A stretch of DNA of 64,000 nucleotides from positions 1-64,000 of the forward strand of contig JACQFP010000068.1 in NCBI GenBank assembly GCA_016200005.1. Reading direction: 5' to 3'. Position 1 is the first letter of the stretch. Every line of letters begins with the position of its first letter. This DNA comes from Verrucomicrobiota bacterium. GTDB taxonomy: Bacteria > Verrucomicrobiota > Verrucomicrobiia > Limisphaerales > PALSA-1396. A program made the position numbers and the translations under genes. The notes beneath the pieces were generated by a model, which was given only the letters and a program-made list of their open reading frames with translations, had not been told where the DNA came from and did no database searches. Below, piece by piece: positions 44,850 through 53,495 of the stretch.

Positions 44850-44958
44850 CGTATCGCAGCCGTCCTCGGCTGCGGGTTTGCGGGGCGTCCGCGCCCCGTG
44901 GACCGGGCTTGGCCGCGAGACGCGGCCAGAACTCGCAGGCGGGGACGCCTGCGTTACG
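44850..44958. repeat. 109-bp palindromic repeat, copy 2
   Basis: Nearly identical to 33200-33308 in the same orientation, differing at a few positions (for example CGTATCGCAG for CGTAGCGCAG). It has the same outer inverted arms and inner stems. It lies in the 308-bp gap between the coiled-coil gene (minus) and the pilin-like gene (plus). The rest of that gap (44762-44849 and 44959-45069) shows no gene. Confidence 0.85.
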
Positions 44959-45069
44959 GTGCCAGGGCGAGGATGTGCAGGAATGGTGAGCCAACTTCAC
45001 AGCGACATTGACATGGAGGCGTTGAAATGCGAATCATCTTGTAATTCACAGGCCTGAGTGGTCCCGCGT

Positions 45070-45885
45070 ATGGAACTGTCAAATCAAAGGCAAGTTCTCG
45101 GTACAGTTGCAACCGACAGTGCTGTGTGCCCGAGCGCCTTCACGCTCATCGAACTGCTGGTGGTCATTGCCATCATTGCCATTCTCGCCGGGCTGTTGTT
45201 GCCCGCGTTGAGCAAGGCCAAGGAAAAGGCAAAACGCATCGCTTGTCTCAACAATGCGCGCCAGGTCGGGTTTGCTTCCCAGATGTACACCACGGATTAC
45301 GGAAAGATTCTAAATCCGGGCGTGGATGACATCACTGACTTCAACAGCCCGTTTGCGCCCGACAACCCGCTCAAACTGTTCAAGCAGTATGTGGGAGTCA
45401 AGGACCCCATTGGCCGGCCGCAGGTTTATATTTGTCCCGCCGCCAAGCCAATGAAAACGCCAACTTACGCGCCGAGCGTGTACAGTGCCACTGATTTGAT
45501 CCTCAGCCAATTGGTTCTTAACAAGGGAGTGGACAAGGTCCGTGTTCCGGCGCGGACTGTATTCATCCAGGAGCATTACGTGTTGATGAACCTTTCCGGT
45601 TTTGAACCGGAAGATATCAACCGGCCAAACAGCGCCGACGCCTACACGCAATGGCATACGTGGACCGCCTCCAGTTCCTCCGAATGGAGCGGGCCGCCAG
45701 GACGCGAGCATTATAACAACCTCCATGAGCAGGGTGGCAATCTGGTCTCCTGCGACGGCCACGCCGAATACCGGAAGAACAAGCAGACCTCGAGTCTCGA
45801 TTGGGGCCTTGTGGATCAAAAGCTGAATGATTCGCCCTGGCAGCCGAACGAAGGCCACTCGCGGGCGCCCTATTATTACAAATAA
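45070..45885 (+). CDS. Type II secretion/prepilin-like protein (H-x9-DG type)
   Basis: A 271-residue pseudopilin with the prepilin N-terminus: [31 protein letters not shown]. Cleavage is expected before Phe, and the helix is followed by [20 protein letters not shown]. The C-terminal part has [18 protein letters not shown], the H-x9-DG-like signature of the large pseudopilin families of Verrucomicrobiota, Planctomycetota and Lentisphaerota. It is exported through a type II secretion-like system whose machinery is not in this window. GTG 45058 is an alternative start. It is followed 20 bp later by a lipoprotein gene, likely one transcript. Confidence 0.88.
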   Translation: MELSNQRQVLGTVATDSAVCPSAFTLIELLVVIAIIAILAGLLLPALSKAKEKAKRIACLNNARQVGFASQMYTTDYGKILNPGVDDITDFNSPFAPDNPLKLFKQYVGVKDPIGRPQVYICPAAKPMKTPTYAPSVYSATDLILSQLVLNKGVDKVRVPARTVFIQEHYVLMNLSGFEPEDINRPNSADAYTQWHTWTASSSSEWSGPPGREHYNNLHEQGGNLVSCDGHAEYRKNKQTSSLDWGLVDQKLNDSPWQPNEGHSRAPYYYK

Positions 45886-45905
45886 CTGAAAGGGTCTGGT
45901 GAGCC

Positions 45906-46283
45906 ATGATGAAATTGGCGAACGTCTTCTTTTGCCTGGGGATTGCGGGATGCGCCCTTGGCCTTCTCGCTTGCCAGAAGGAAGCCCGCGTTGACGCCAG
46001 CCGATCCTTGGAACAGTCATTTCAGTCATCGGAGCCGGAAGTCAAGGAGGCCATCGCTGCTGCCACCGCAAGCCTGAAGGCGGGAGATTACACGGACATG
46101 GCGCGGGCATTGAACCCGGTGCTGACGGGCCGCGAGCTTACGCCACCGCAACGAGAAGCGGCCGGACAATTGTTCCAGCAAATCAATCAAGTACTGGCGG
46201 CGAACCCCAAACTCGACTCCAAGGAATTGTACGAGTTACGCGTAAAATTACGCCAGGCCGCCACCGGAGGGAAGCGGTTCTGA
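45906..46283 (+). CDS. Small lipoprotein
   Basis: A 125-residue product with lipobox LLAC (Cys 23) after a clear hydrophobic segment (NVFFCLGIAGCALGLLAC). The mature part is helical and amphipathic (VKEAIAAATASLKAGDYTDMARALNPVLTG, QREAAGQLFQQINQVL), TPR-like in texture but too short to assign. It is encoded directly after the prepilin-like gene, so the two may function together at the envelope. Function unknown. Confidence 0.7.
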   Translation: MMKLANVFFCLGIAGCALGLLACQKEARVDASRSLEQSFQSSEPEVKEAIAAATASLKAGDYTDMARALNPVLTGRELTPPQREAAGQLFQQINQVLAANPKLDSKELYELRVKLRQAATGGKRF

Positions 46284-46393
46284 TCTCATAAACGCGTCGC
46301 TTTTCAATGTGAGAAGACAGAGGCGGGTTGTGCTTGTGTTCAGTTGTCTCTTATGGCTTCCTTTCCCGCGGCCCTGAAAAGACTGGATTGATC

Positions 46394-47323
46394 ATGAAAA
46401 GACTCTACCCGAAGCTGAAGTCGTTACCCATCTTGATACTCACCGCCTTTTCCACCCTTGGATTCACAACTACGGCCCACGGCGAAGTTGCAGGCGTGCA
46501 GCACGTCGTCATAATCGGTTGCGACGGGATGAGTCCGAACGGAGTGTTGAAGGCAAAGACGCCTGTGATGCGCCAACTCATGAAGGAGGGCGCTTACACT
46601 TTGCACGCGCGCGGCGTGATGCCGACTTCCAGCAGCCCCAACTGGGCTTCGATGATCATGGGCGCGGGACCGGAGCAACACGGCGTCACTTCCAACGATT
46701 GGGAGACGAACAAATTCGACATCACCCCCATCGCCGTTGGTTCGGGCGGAATTTTTCCCACCATCTTTGGTTTGCTGCGCGACCAACGACCGAAGTCGGT
46801 CATCGCCTGTTTTCACGACTGGGATGGCTTCGGGCGATTGTTTGAAAGAAAGGCAGCAGACATGATCGAGGACAGCGACGGGCCGACGAACGCCGTGGAA
46901 CATGCCGTGGCGTACATTCGCCAGAAGAAACCGACGTTCACATTCATCCACCTCGATCACGTGGATCATGTCGGCCATCAGATTGGCCACGGCACGCCGG
47001 AATATTTTGCGTCAGTGGAGGTGGCGGACAAATTGATCGGAGAAGTGATTCAAGGGTTGAAGGACGCCAACATCTGGAAACAAACCATCCTCCTCATCAC
47101 TGCTGACCACGGCGGAGTTGGTAAGGGTCATGGCGGTGCAACGATGGCTGAAATTGAAATCCCGTGGATCATCGTCGGCCCTGGTGTTGCCGTCGGCAGG
47201 GAAATCAAAAGACCGGTCAACACTTACGACACCGCCGTTACTGTCGCCTACATTTTCGGACTGCGTCCGCCCGAATGCTGGATTGGCAAACCAGTAATGG
47301 ACGCCTTCAAAGTCTCCCGCTGA
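46394..47323 (+). CDS. Alkaline-phosphatase-superfamily protein (secreted)
   Basis: A 309-residue protein from ATG 46394, with a signal peptide (SLPILILTAFSTLGFTTTAHG). The metal-site pattern of the superfamily is visible: IIGCDGMSPNG (Asp), a Ser-rich nucleophile region TSSSPNWASMIMG, HLDHVDHVGHQIGHG (Asp and His), TADHGGVGKGHGG (Asp-His and final His). Members include nucleotide pyrophosphatases and phosphonoacetate hydrolase (PhnA). Being directly upstream of phnW it may release phosphate or a phosphonate outside the cytoplasm; the substrate is not determined. Confidence 0.85.
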   Translation: MKRLYPKLKSLPILILTAFSTLGFTTTAHGEVAGVQHVVIIGCDGMSPNGVLKAKTPVMRQLMKEGAYTLHARGVMPTSSSPNWASMIMGAGPEQHGVTSNDWETNKFDITPIAVGSGGIFPTIFGLLRDQRPKSVIACFHDWDGFGRLFERKAADMIEDSDGPTNAVEHAVAYIRQKKPTFTFIHLDHVDHVGHQIGHGTPEYFASVEVADKLIGEVIQGLKDANIWKQTILLITADHGGVGKGHGGATMAEIEIPWIIVGPGVAVGREIKRPVNTYDTAVTVAYIFGLRPPECWIGKPVMDAFKVSR

Positions 47324-47342
47324 CCACTGCCTAGCTGGAATA

Positions 47343-48482
47343 ATGGACGCCGCTTCATCACTCCCGACCGCGAAGGACAAACTCCTTTTTACGCCCGGCC
47401 CGCTGACCACCAGCCTCACGGTCAAACAGGCGATGCTGCGGGACGCCGGCTCCTGGCATTTCGAGTTCAACGCCGTGGTTGCGCGCGTGCGTGAAACACT
47501 GCTCGCCCTGGCCGGTGTTTCGCGCGAAGCCGGCTACGAATGTGTTCTCCTTCAAGGCAGCGGCACGTTCGGCGTGGAGGCGGTCTTCGCCACCTGCGTT
47601 CCGCCCAACGGCAAGGTCGCTGTCCTGGCCAACGGCGCTTACGGCGAACGCATCGTGCTGATGCTCCAACAGGCGAAAATTGATCACGTCGTTCTCCGCA
47701 CGCCCGAGGACACGCCGAATGATCCCGCTGCGCTCGAACGCACTTTGACTGCGGACAGATCAATCACCCACGTCGCCGTGGTTCACTGCGAAACTACCAC
47801 TGGGATTCTGAATCCAATCAACGAGATCGGCCAAATTGTCAAACAACACGGTCGCGCCTACATCGTGGACGCAATGAGCAGTTTTGGGGGGATGCCTATC
47901 GATTTTGCCGCGGCTGGAATCGATTTTCTCATCTCGTCCGCCAACAAGTGCATCGAGGGGGTGCCTGGATTCACTTTCGTTATTGCCCGTCGTCCGTCAC
48001 TACTCGCCAACGAAGGACACGGACGCAGTCTCAGCCTCGATCTGGTCGGTCAGTTGAGAGCATTTGAGAAAAGCGGGCAATTCCGTTACACGCCACCAAC
48101 GCATTCAATTCTCGCTTTCGACCAGACATTGCGCGAACTGGATCAGGAAGGCGGCGTCGCCGCGCGCGGCGCTCGGTATCATCGCAATCACGAGGTGCTC
48201 GTGGAAGGGATGAAAAAAATTGGCTTCCGGGTTTTTCTCGATCCAACATTACAGAGCTACATCATCACCTCGTTCTATTTTCCGAATGATCCCAAGTTCA
48301 CGTTCAACGAATTTTATCGGCGGTTGAGCGACAAAGGCTTCATCATCTATCCAGGCAAAATCAGTCAGGCGGACACGTTTCGCATCGGTAACATCGGGCG
48401 CATCTTTGAATCCGACATCCGCGCCCTTTTGCTGGCCATCGGCGAAACGGTGAAAGAGATGGGGTTGCAGATGAACAAATGA
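47343..48482 (+). CDS. phnW: 2-aminoethylphosphonate--pyruvate transaminase
   Basis: A 379-residue class V PLP aminotransferase that converts 2-aminoethylphosphonate plus pyruvate to phosphonoacetaldehyde plus alanine. Family features are LLFTPGPLTTSLTVKQAML at the start, LQGSGTFGVEAVFAT, VHCETTTGILNPI, the PLP-side DAMSSFGG and the Schiff-base Lys 203 in SSANKCIEGVPGF. The partner PhnX follows 200 bp later. ATG 47343 is supported by the conserved N-terminus. Confidence 0.95.
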   Translation: MDAASSLPTAKDKLLFTPGPLTTSLTVKQAMLRDAGSWHFEFNAVVARVRETLLALAGVSREAGYECVLLQGSGTFGVEAVFATCVPPNGKVAVLANGAYGERIVLMLQQAKIDHVVLRTPEDTPNDPAALERTLTADRSITHVAVVHCETTTGILNPINEIGQIVKQHGRAYIVDAMSSFGGMPIDFAAAGIDFLISSANKCIEGVPGFTFVIARRPSLLANEGHGRSLSLDLVGQLRAFEKSGQFRYTPPTHSILAFDQTLRELDQEGGVAARGARYHRNHEVLVEGMKKIGFRVFLDPTLQSYIITSFYFPNDPKFTFNEFYRRLSDKGFIIYPGKISQADTFRIGNIGRIFESDIRALLLAIGETVKEMGLQMNK

Positions 48483-48684
48483 ACGCCGGCTTCCGAGAGC
48501 GAGCTGTGCAGGCACTTCCCGCTGGCGTAAGTTACCCTTTCCTTGTTCGCGACAGCCGGGCGGTTGGCCCTCAAAAAATGCGGATTGACCTTGAATCTAT
48601 GATCTCCACTGTTGATCTTTCGCGAGCACATTTGCAGAAACTGTAAATGCACCGATCAACTACAACCGAACGAATAGAAATTCC

Positions 48685-49533
48685 ATGAGCGCCAATGCCA
48701 ATTTTGTTTTCAAGCGAAGCTACCGGGGCAAAGTCTCCGCCCTCATCCTCGACTGGAGCGGCACCACGGCCGACGCCTACGTCATCGCCCCGGCGGTGGT
48801 GTTTGTCGAGGTGTTTAAGAACCAAGGGGTCGAAATTTCAATGGAGGAAGCCCGCGGGCCAATGGGGCTGCGAAAAGACCTGCACATCAAGGCGCTGACG
48901 GAAGACCCTGTCATCCGCGAGCGTTGGAAGGGCGTCCACGGCAAGTATCCGAATCAAGCTGACGTGGACCGCATGTTCACGGATTTTGTTCCGGCGCAAC
49001 TGGCCTGTCTGCCGAAGTACACCAAGTTGCTGCCCGGCGTAGCCAACGTCATCAAGCGACTTCAGGCGAAGGGCATCAAGATCGGCAGTTCCACGGGCTT
49101 CACGCGCCCGATGGTGGATGTCCTGGAGAAAGCGGCGAAGAAACAGGGCTACGTGCCCGACGCGTCGGTTGCCGGCGACGAAGTGGTGCACGGCGCGCGC
49201 CCGCGACCCTTTATGGTTTACCGCAACCTTGATCTGCTGGACGCCTGGCCCATCGAATCCGTGATCAAGGTGGATGACACGATCAGCGGCGTCGGTGAAG
49301 GCTTGAACGCCGGTTGCTGGGCCGTGGGCGTGGCGCGCTACAGCAATTACATGAACATCAACTCGCTTGAGGAAGAAGCCACGTTGTCCAAGCAGGAGAT
49401 CCAACGCCGCCTGGAACAGACGCGCGAAATCTTGCGCAAAGCCGGCGCGCACTACGTCATTGACAGCCTCGCCGACATTGAAGCGGTCATCGAAGACGTC
49501 AACGGTCGCCTCGCGCGCGGCGAGAAACCTTGA
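48685..49533 (+). CDS. phnX: Phosphonoacetaldehyde hydrolase
   Basis: A 282-residue HAD-superfamily phosphonatase cleaving phosphonoacetaldehyde to acetaldehyde and phosphate. The nucleophile Asp 23 is in ALILDWSGTTAD, and the Schiff-base Lys 64 is in GPMGLRKDLHIKAL, the same spacing of 41 as in the Bacillus enzyme (Asp12/Lys53). Other HAD motifs are GIKIGSSTGFTRPM and VIKVDDTISGVGEG. It pairs with phnW in the two-step pathway. The 200-bp gap upstream (48483-48684) shows no gene. Confidence 0.95.
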   Translation: MSANANFVFKRSYRGKVSALILDWSGTTADAYVIAPAVVFVEVFKNQGVEISMEEARGPMGLRKDLHIKALTEDPVIRERWKGVHGKYPNQADVDRMFTDFVPAQLACLPKYTKLLPGVANVIKRLQAKGIKIGSSTGFTRPMVDVLEKAAKKQGYVPDASVAGDEVVHGARPRPFMVYRNLDLLDAWPIESVIKVDDTISGVGEGLNAGCWAVGVARYSNYMNINSLEEEATLSKQEIQRRLEQTREILRKAGAHYVIDSLADIEAVIEDVNGRLARGEKP

Positions 49534-49552
49534 GCGCGAAATTAGAGCTGCC

Positions 49553-50842
49553 ATGTCCCGACTTCTGACAACCGCATTCCTTGCCTTATTCGTAAGCGGC
49601 CTCACCGCAGGTGAACCCAACTGGCCGCAGTTTCGCGGCCCGCGCGGTGACGGTTCAAGCTCCGCCGAGCATGTCCCCGTAACATGGAGCGAGACCAACA
49701 ACATTGCCTGGAAAGTCAGCCTGCCCGGGCGCGGCCGGTCATCGCCTGTGGTGATAGGCGACCGTATTTGGCTGACACTGGCGGTTGAACAAGGCGTCGT
49801 GCGGAAGAAGATCGAAGGCGACGATATGCAGACGGCGGAACATGTCTCGCTCGAAGCGGTATGCCTCGACGCGCTCAACGGAAAAATCCTCTGGCGAATG
49901 CAACTCTTCGATGTGGACAAGCCTGCACCGGTCCACTGGTTCAACAGTTGGGCGACACCAACGCCAGTCGTGGAAGCGGAACGACTTTATTGCGACTTTG
50001 GAACTTTCGGCACCGCCGCCGTGGACACCAGAACGGGCAAAGTGATTTGGAAAACTCAATTGCCCGTGGATCACCAGGTCGGGCCGGGCAGTTCGCCGGT
50101 ACTTTATCAGAACCTGCTTGTGCTCGTGCGCGACGGTCGTGACGCCCAATACCTCGCCGCGCTCGACACAAAAACAGGCAATCAAGTCTGGCGTACCGAG
50201 CGTCCACCGATTAACGCTTCAAGTGGCAACTTGAAGAAATCATTTGTTACGCCGCTGCTCGTCAACGCAGCGGGCCATACGCAGTTGATTTCGCCCGGAG
50301 CGCATTGGGTCGTTTCCTACAACCCCGCCACCGGCAAGGAATTCTGGCGGGCGCGCCACGGCAATGGATTTTCAATCGGTTCGTGCCCTGTGTTCGCCGA
50401 TGGCGTGACCTACTTCAGCACCGGCTGCATGAAGCCGCAACTCTGCGCGTTCCGCGCCGATGGCGAAGGCGACGTCACCACGACTCACGCCATCTGGAAG
50501 ACGTTGCGCCAGGTGCCCGTCATGTCCTCGCCTCTGCTACAAAACGACACGCTTTATTGGACCTCGGACGACGGCATGGCGAACTGCGCCAATACCAAAG
50601 ATGGCGAGGCGTACTGGCAGGAGCGGCTGAACCAGCAGCACCTCGCGTCGCCCTTGTTGGCCGAGGAGCGAATTTATTTCTTTGGCATGGAAGGCAAGTG
50701 CACGGTCGTCAAGGCGGACAAGAAGTTTGAGAAACTCGCGGAGAATCAGCTTGAAGGCACGGTGGTGGCAACCCCCGCCATCGTTGACCAAGCCATCTAT
50801 CTGCGGACGGACAGCCATCTCTACCGGATCGGCAAGAAGTAA
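49553..50842 (+). CDS. Secreted PQQ-type beta-propeller protein
   Basis: A 429-residue protein with signal peptide (SRLLTTAFLALFVSGLTAG), then NWPQFRGPRGDGSS, the hallmark N-terminus of the PQQ-binding-like propeller proteins abundant in Verrucomicrobiota and Planctomycetota. Blade motifs recur (ALNGKILWRMQL, DTRTGKVIWKTQL, DTKTGNQVWRTE, NPATGKEFWRARH). PQQ binding and catalysis cannot be judged. It begins 20 bp after phnX and is probably in the same transcript, so a role in phosphonate use is possible but unproven. Confidence 0.88.
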   Translation: MSRLLTTAFLALFVSGLTAGEPNWPQFRGPRGDGSSSAEHVPVTWSETNNIAWKVSLPGRGRSSPVVIGDRIWLTLAVEQGVVRKKIEGDDMQTAEHVSLEAVCLDALNGKILWRMQLFDVDKPAPVHWFNSWATPTPVVEAERLYCDFGTFGTAAVDTRTGKVIWKTQLPVDHQVGPGSSPVLYQNLLVLVRDGRDAQYLAALDTKTGNQVWRTERPPINASSGNLKKSFVTPLLVNAAGHTQLISPGAHWVVSYNPATGKEFWRARHGNGFSIGSCPVFADGVTYFSTGCMKPQLCAFRADGEGDVTTTHAIWKTLRQVPVMSSPLLQNDTLYWTSDDGMANCANTKDGEAYWQERLNQQHLASPLLAEERIYFFGMEGKCTVVKADKKFEKLAENQLEGTVVATPAIVDQAIYLRTDSHLYRIGKK

Positions 50843-50878
50843 CCCGCCCGCTGTGCGGCAGGGGTAGGAACACCCTAA

Positions 50879-51123
50879 GCCGTAACGATGCAGACCGACG
50901 AACCCCTCACCCTCACCCTCTCCCCATCGGATGGGGAGAGGGAACGCATTCCCGCGTACGGACGACACGCACCGTTCGGTGATTCGCCGCAACGTCGCCG
51001 GAGTTTCACCCTCTCCCCGTCGGACGGGGAGAGGGCCGGGGTGAGGGGCGTGTTCAACTGCATCGTTACGGCTAAAGGGTGGACACCGAACTGTCGCGGC
51101 TCTGTTTGGTGTCCGCCCTTTAG
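50879..51123. repeat. Nested palindromic repeats between the propeller gene and pbfA
   Basis: Perfect 15-bp arms GCCGTAACGATGCAG (50879-50893) and CTGCATCGTTACGGC (51058-51072) enclose a CCCCTCACC (50903-50911)/GGTGAGGGG (51040-51048) element with inner CTCTCCCC hairpins. Immediately after lies another stem, CTAAAGGGTGGACACC (51072-51087) with GGTGTCCGCCCTTTAG (51108-51123). It looks like one mobile palindrome inserted inside another. The 50843-51242 gap holds nothing else. Confidence 0.8.
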
Positions 51124-51242
51124 GGTGTTGCGGCTGCAGCAAGCTGTGGTGGCGTTGCCCGGATGCGACGGATTGAAGGCTTCATCAAAGCAATGAATTG
51201 CCTGCCGACGGCGAAACCGGCTACGCTGCCATCCTGAAAGCC

Positions 51243-52619
51243 ATGAATGATTCGTTCGACCATCTAAAATCGGAAGGCGACTTGAACATCTCGCCGCAAC
51301 GTAAATCGTGGTCGGCGAAACATATCAACGCCGAAACGCGCCACTGGTTGGAAGAGGACGCGAAATATTTTCTGCATCAATCACTCTCCACTCCCTGCCT
51401 GAATGTTTTGAAGAGTTGCAACGGCGCAAGCGTAGAAGACTTGCAAGGGCGGCAGCTCTTGGATTTTCACGGCAACAACGTTCACCAGGTCGGCTTCAGT
51501 CATCCGCGCGTCATCGAAGCCATCACGGCGCAAATGAAGGAGCTTTCTTTTTGCACCCGACGCTACACCAACCTGCCGGCGATCAAGCTCGCGAAGAAAC
51601 TCACTGAGCTTGCACCCGGAAATTTGAACCGAGTGTTGTTCGCTCCCGGCGGCACCAGCGCCATTGGCATGGCGTTGAAGCTGGCGCGTGTGGCTACCGG
51701 TCGCTTCAAAACCATTTCGATGTGGGATTCCTTTCACGGTGCGTCGCTCGATGCCATTTCGGTTGGTGGTGAGGCGATTTTCCGCAGCGGCATCGGCCCG
51801 TTGCTGCCCGGATGCGAACACGTTCCGCCGCCGGACAATCGTCATTGCCCGTTCAAGTGCGGTGACGCCTGCAATCTCAAATGCGCCGACTACATCGAGT
51901 ATGTGCTGGAGAAAGAAGGCGATGTCGCTGCGGTCATCGGCGAAACCGTCCGCAGCACGCCGTTCATTCCACCGCCCGATTATTGGAAACGCGTCCGCGC
52001 TGCCTGCGACAAGCACGGCGCGTTGTTGATCCTTGACGAAATTCCGCATTGCCTCGGCCGCACGGGAAAAATGTTCACCTGCGAACATTTCGATGTCGTT
52101 CCCGACATGCTCGTGATCGGCAAAGGGCTGGGCGGCGGCATTTTTCCGCTGGCGGCGTTGATCGCGCGCGCGGATTTGAACAAGGCGATGGCGCACAAGG
52201 CGCTCGGCCATTACACGCACGAAAAAAATCCGGTCGCTTGCGCCGCCGCTCTGGCAACCATTGAAGTCATCGAAAGCGGGGGTTTGTTGCAGAACGCCAC
52301 CAGGCTTGGCAAATACGCCGGGGACCAGATGCGTGGCATGATGAAAAAGCACCCGTTGATCGGCGACGTGCGCGGATTGGGTCTGTTGATGGGCATCGAG
52401 CTGGTGAACAATCGGAAGACGATGGAACGCGCCGCCGATGAAGCCGAGCAAGTGATGTATCACGCGTTGAGCAAGGGGCTGAATTTCAAACTGACGATGG
52501 GCAACATCCTCACCCTGACGCCCGCCTTGACCATCACGAAGCCGCAGATGGACAAAGCGCTGGCAATCATCAGCGACGCTCTCAATGAAATTGAATTGCA
52601 CAAGCAAATCAAAAGGTAA
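51243..52619 (+). CDS. pbfA: (R)-1-hydroxy-2-aminoethylphosphonate ammonia-lyase (class III aminotransferase fold)
   Basis: A 458-residue PLP enzyme of aminotransferase class III. PbfA removes ammonia from 1-hydroxy-2-aminoethylphosphonate to give phosphonoacetaldehyde, feeding PhnX. Matches recalled from that family are YFLHQSLSTPCLNVLKSCNG, DFHGNNVHQVGFSHPRVIEA, FCTRRYTNLPAIKLAKKL, APGGTSAIGMALKLARVATG and SMWDSFHGASLDAIS; the PLP Lys is 294 (LVIGKGLGGG). The location beside phnW and phnX supports it. ATG 51243 is used; the frame is open to TTG 51198. The main alternative would be a generic class III aminotransferase. Confidence 0.85.
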   Translation: MNDSFDHLKSEGDLNISPQRKSWSAKHINAETRHWLEEDAKYFLHQSLSTPCLNVLKSCNGASVEDLQGRQLLDFHGNNVHQVGFSHPRVIEAITAQMKELSFCTRRYTNLPAIKLAKKLTELAPGNLNRVLFAPGGTSAIGMALKLARVATGRFKTISMWDSFHGASLDAISVGGEAIFRSGIGPLLPGCEHVPPPDNRHCPFKCGDACNLKCADYIEYVLEKEGDVAAVIGETVRSTPFIPPPDYWKRVRAACDKHGALLILDEIPHCLGRTGKMFTCEHFDVVPDMLVIGKGLGGGIFPLAALIARADLNKAMAHKALGHYTHEKNPVACAAALATIEVIESGGLLQNATRLGKYAGDQMRGMMKKHPLIGDVRGLGLLMGIELVNNRKTMERAADEAEQVMYHALSKGLNFKLTMGNILTLTPALTITKPQMDKALAIISDALNEIELHKQIKR

Positions 52620-52907
52620 CCGTCGCAAGCCAGCTCTGGTTTGAAACGTCGTAGCGGCGGGCGTCCCGCCAGACGTAGAAACCGGCATCTTGCATCAAGC
52701 GCGGTTTCTCGCCTGAACTGCACCGGCAGCAGTCGTGCTGAACCCTTAACCTGCTCGAATAATTCTTGATGGAAAATCGCAAGTCTGGTGTTGTGAACAC
52801 ATGATAAAGAGAGACTGGAACAAGTCACCCGTGCATCAGCCCACGCATACCGTTCTGCTCAAATGAAATGTTGGGCAGCGTTGGCACTTGAAAGCAAAAG
52901 ACATCGT

Positions 52908-53330
52908 ATGAGCGATGACATCAATCAAGAGATATTGACTGAACTACGTAAGGTGACTTCCCTGACTCGGCGCATGTTTTACTTGATACTGGCTTTGGTC
53001 ATCGTGTCGGCCCTGTCTGTGCTCGTTGATCAACATTCCCGGAATTCCTCTCAGGCAGACTCTTGGGCGGAGGTCACGTCTGCGGTGAGACGGCAAGATT
53101 TCCCGAAAGCTTTCTCTTTGGCCAAGGCGCTGGTTGCTCGCCAGCCCAATTATAATTACGGCCAGGCATACCTTGGAGCCATCTATTTGGCGATGAACGA
53201 TATTACGAACGCCGAGGTACACTATTCACGAGCTTACGAATTGTTCCCGGACGAAGAGAGCGCCAAGCATTTGGCGGCGGTTCGGAAACGGCTGGCGGCG
53301 GCGAATGACTTGAAGCTGCTGTCGAAATGA
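52908..53330 (+). CDS. Membrane-anchored TPR-like protein
   Basis: A 140-residue protein from ATG 52908. A short cytosolic N-terminus (SDDINQEILTELRKVTSLTRR) precedes one membrane helix (MFYLILALVIVSALSVLV) and then helices with TPR spacing (AFSLAKALVARQPNYNYGQAYLGAIYLAMNDITNAEVHYSRAYELFP). Probably a small scaffold protein facing the periplasm. It stands alone; the 290 bp upstream (52620-52907) contains only a short GGCGGGCGTCCCGCC palindrome and no gene. Confidence 0.7.
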   Translation: MSDDINQEILTELRKVTSLTRRMFYLILALVIVSALSVLVDQHSRNSSQADSWAEVTSAVRRQDFPKAFSLAKALVARQPNYNYGQAYLGAIYLAMNDITNAEVHYSRAYELFPDEESAKHLAAVRKRLAAANDLKLLSK

Positions 53331-53495
53331 AACGAACACTACCTGATTACCCCGTGGGATTCGGATGCGCATTTCTCGATCAACTCTACTCGCCTGCCCC
53401 GGTCGCATAGCTTGTTTGTTGATACAACCGCCACATTATTTGACAAACGCTTGATTCAACGAATCCTCTCCCATCAGTGAACTGATTTTCAAACG

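Noticed and set aside
51381-52688. 435-residue minus-strand ORF
   Set aside because: Antisense to pbfA, whose PLP-enzyme motifs are unmistakable.
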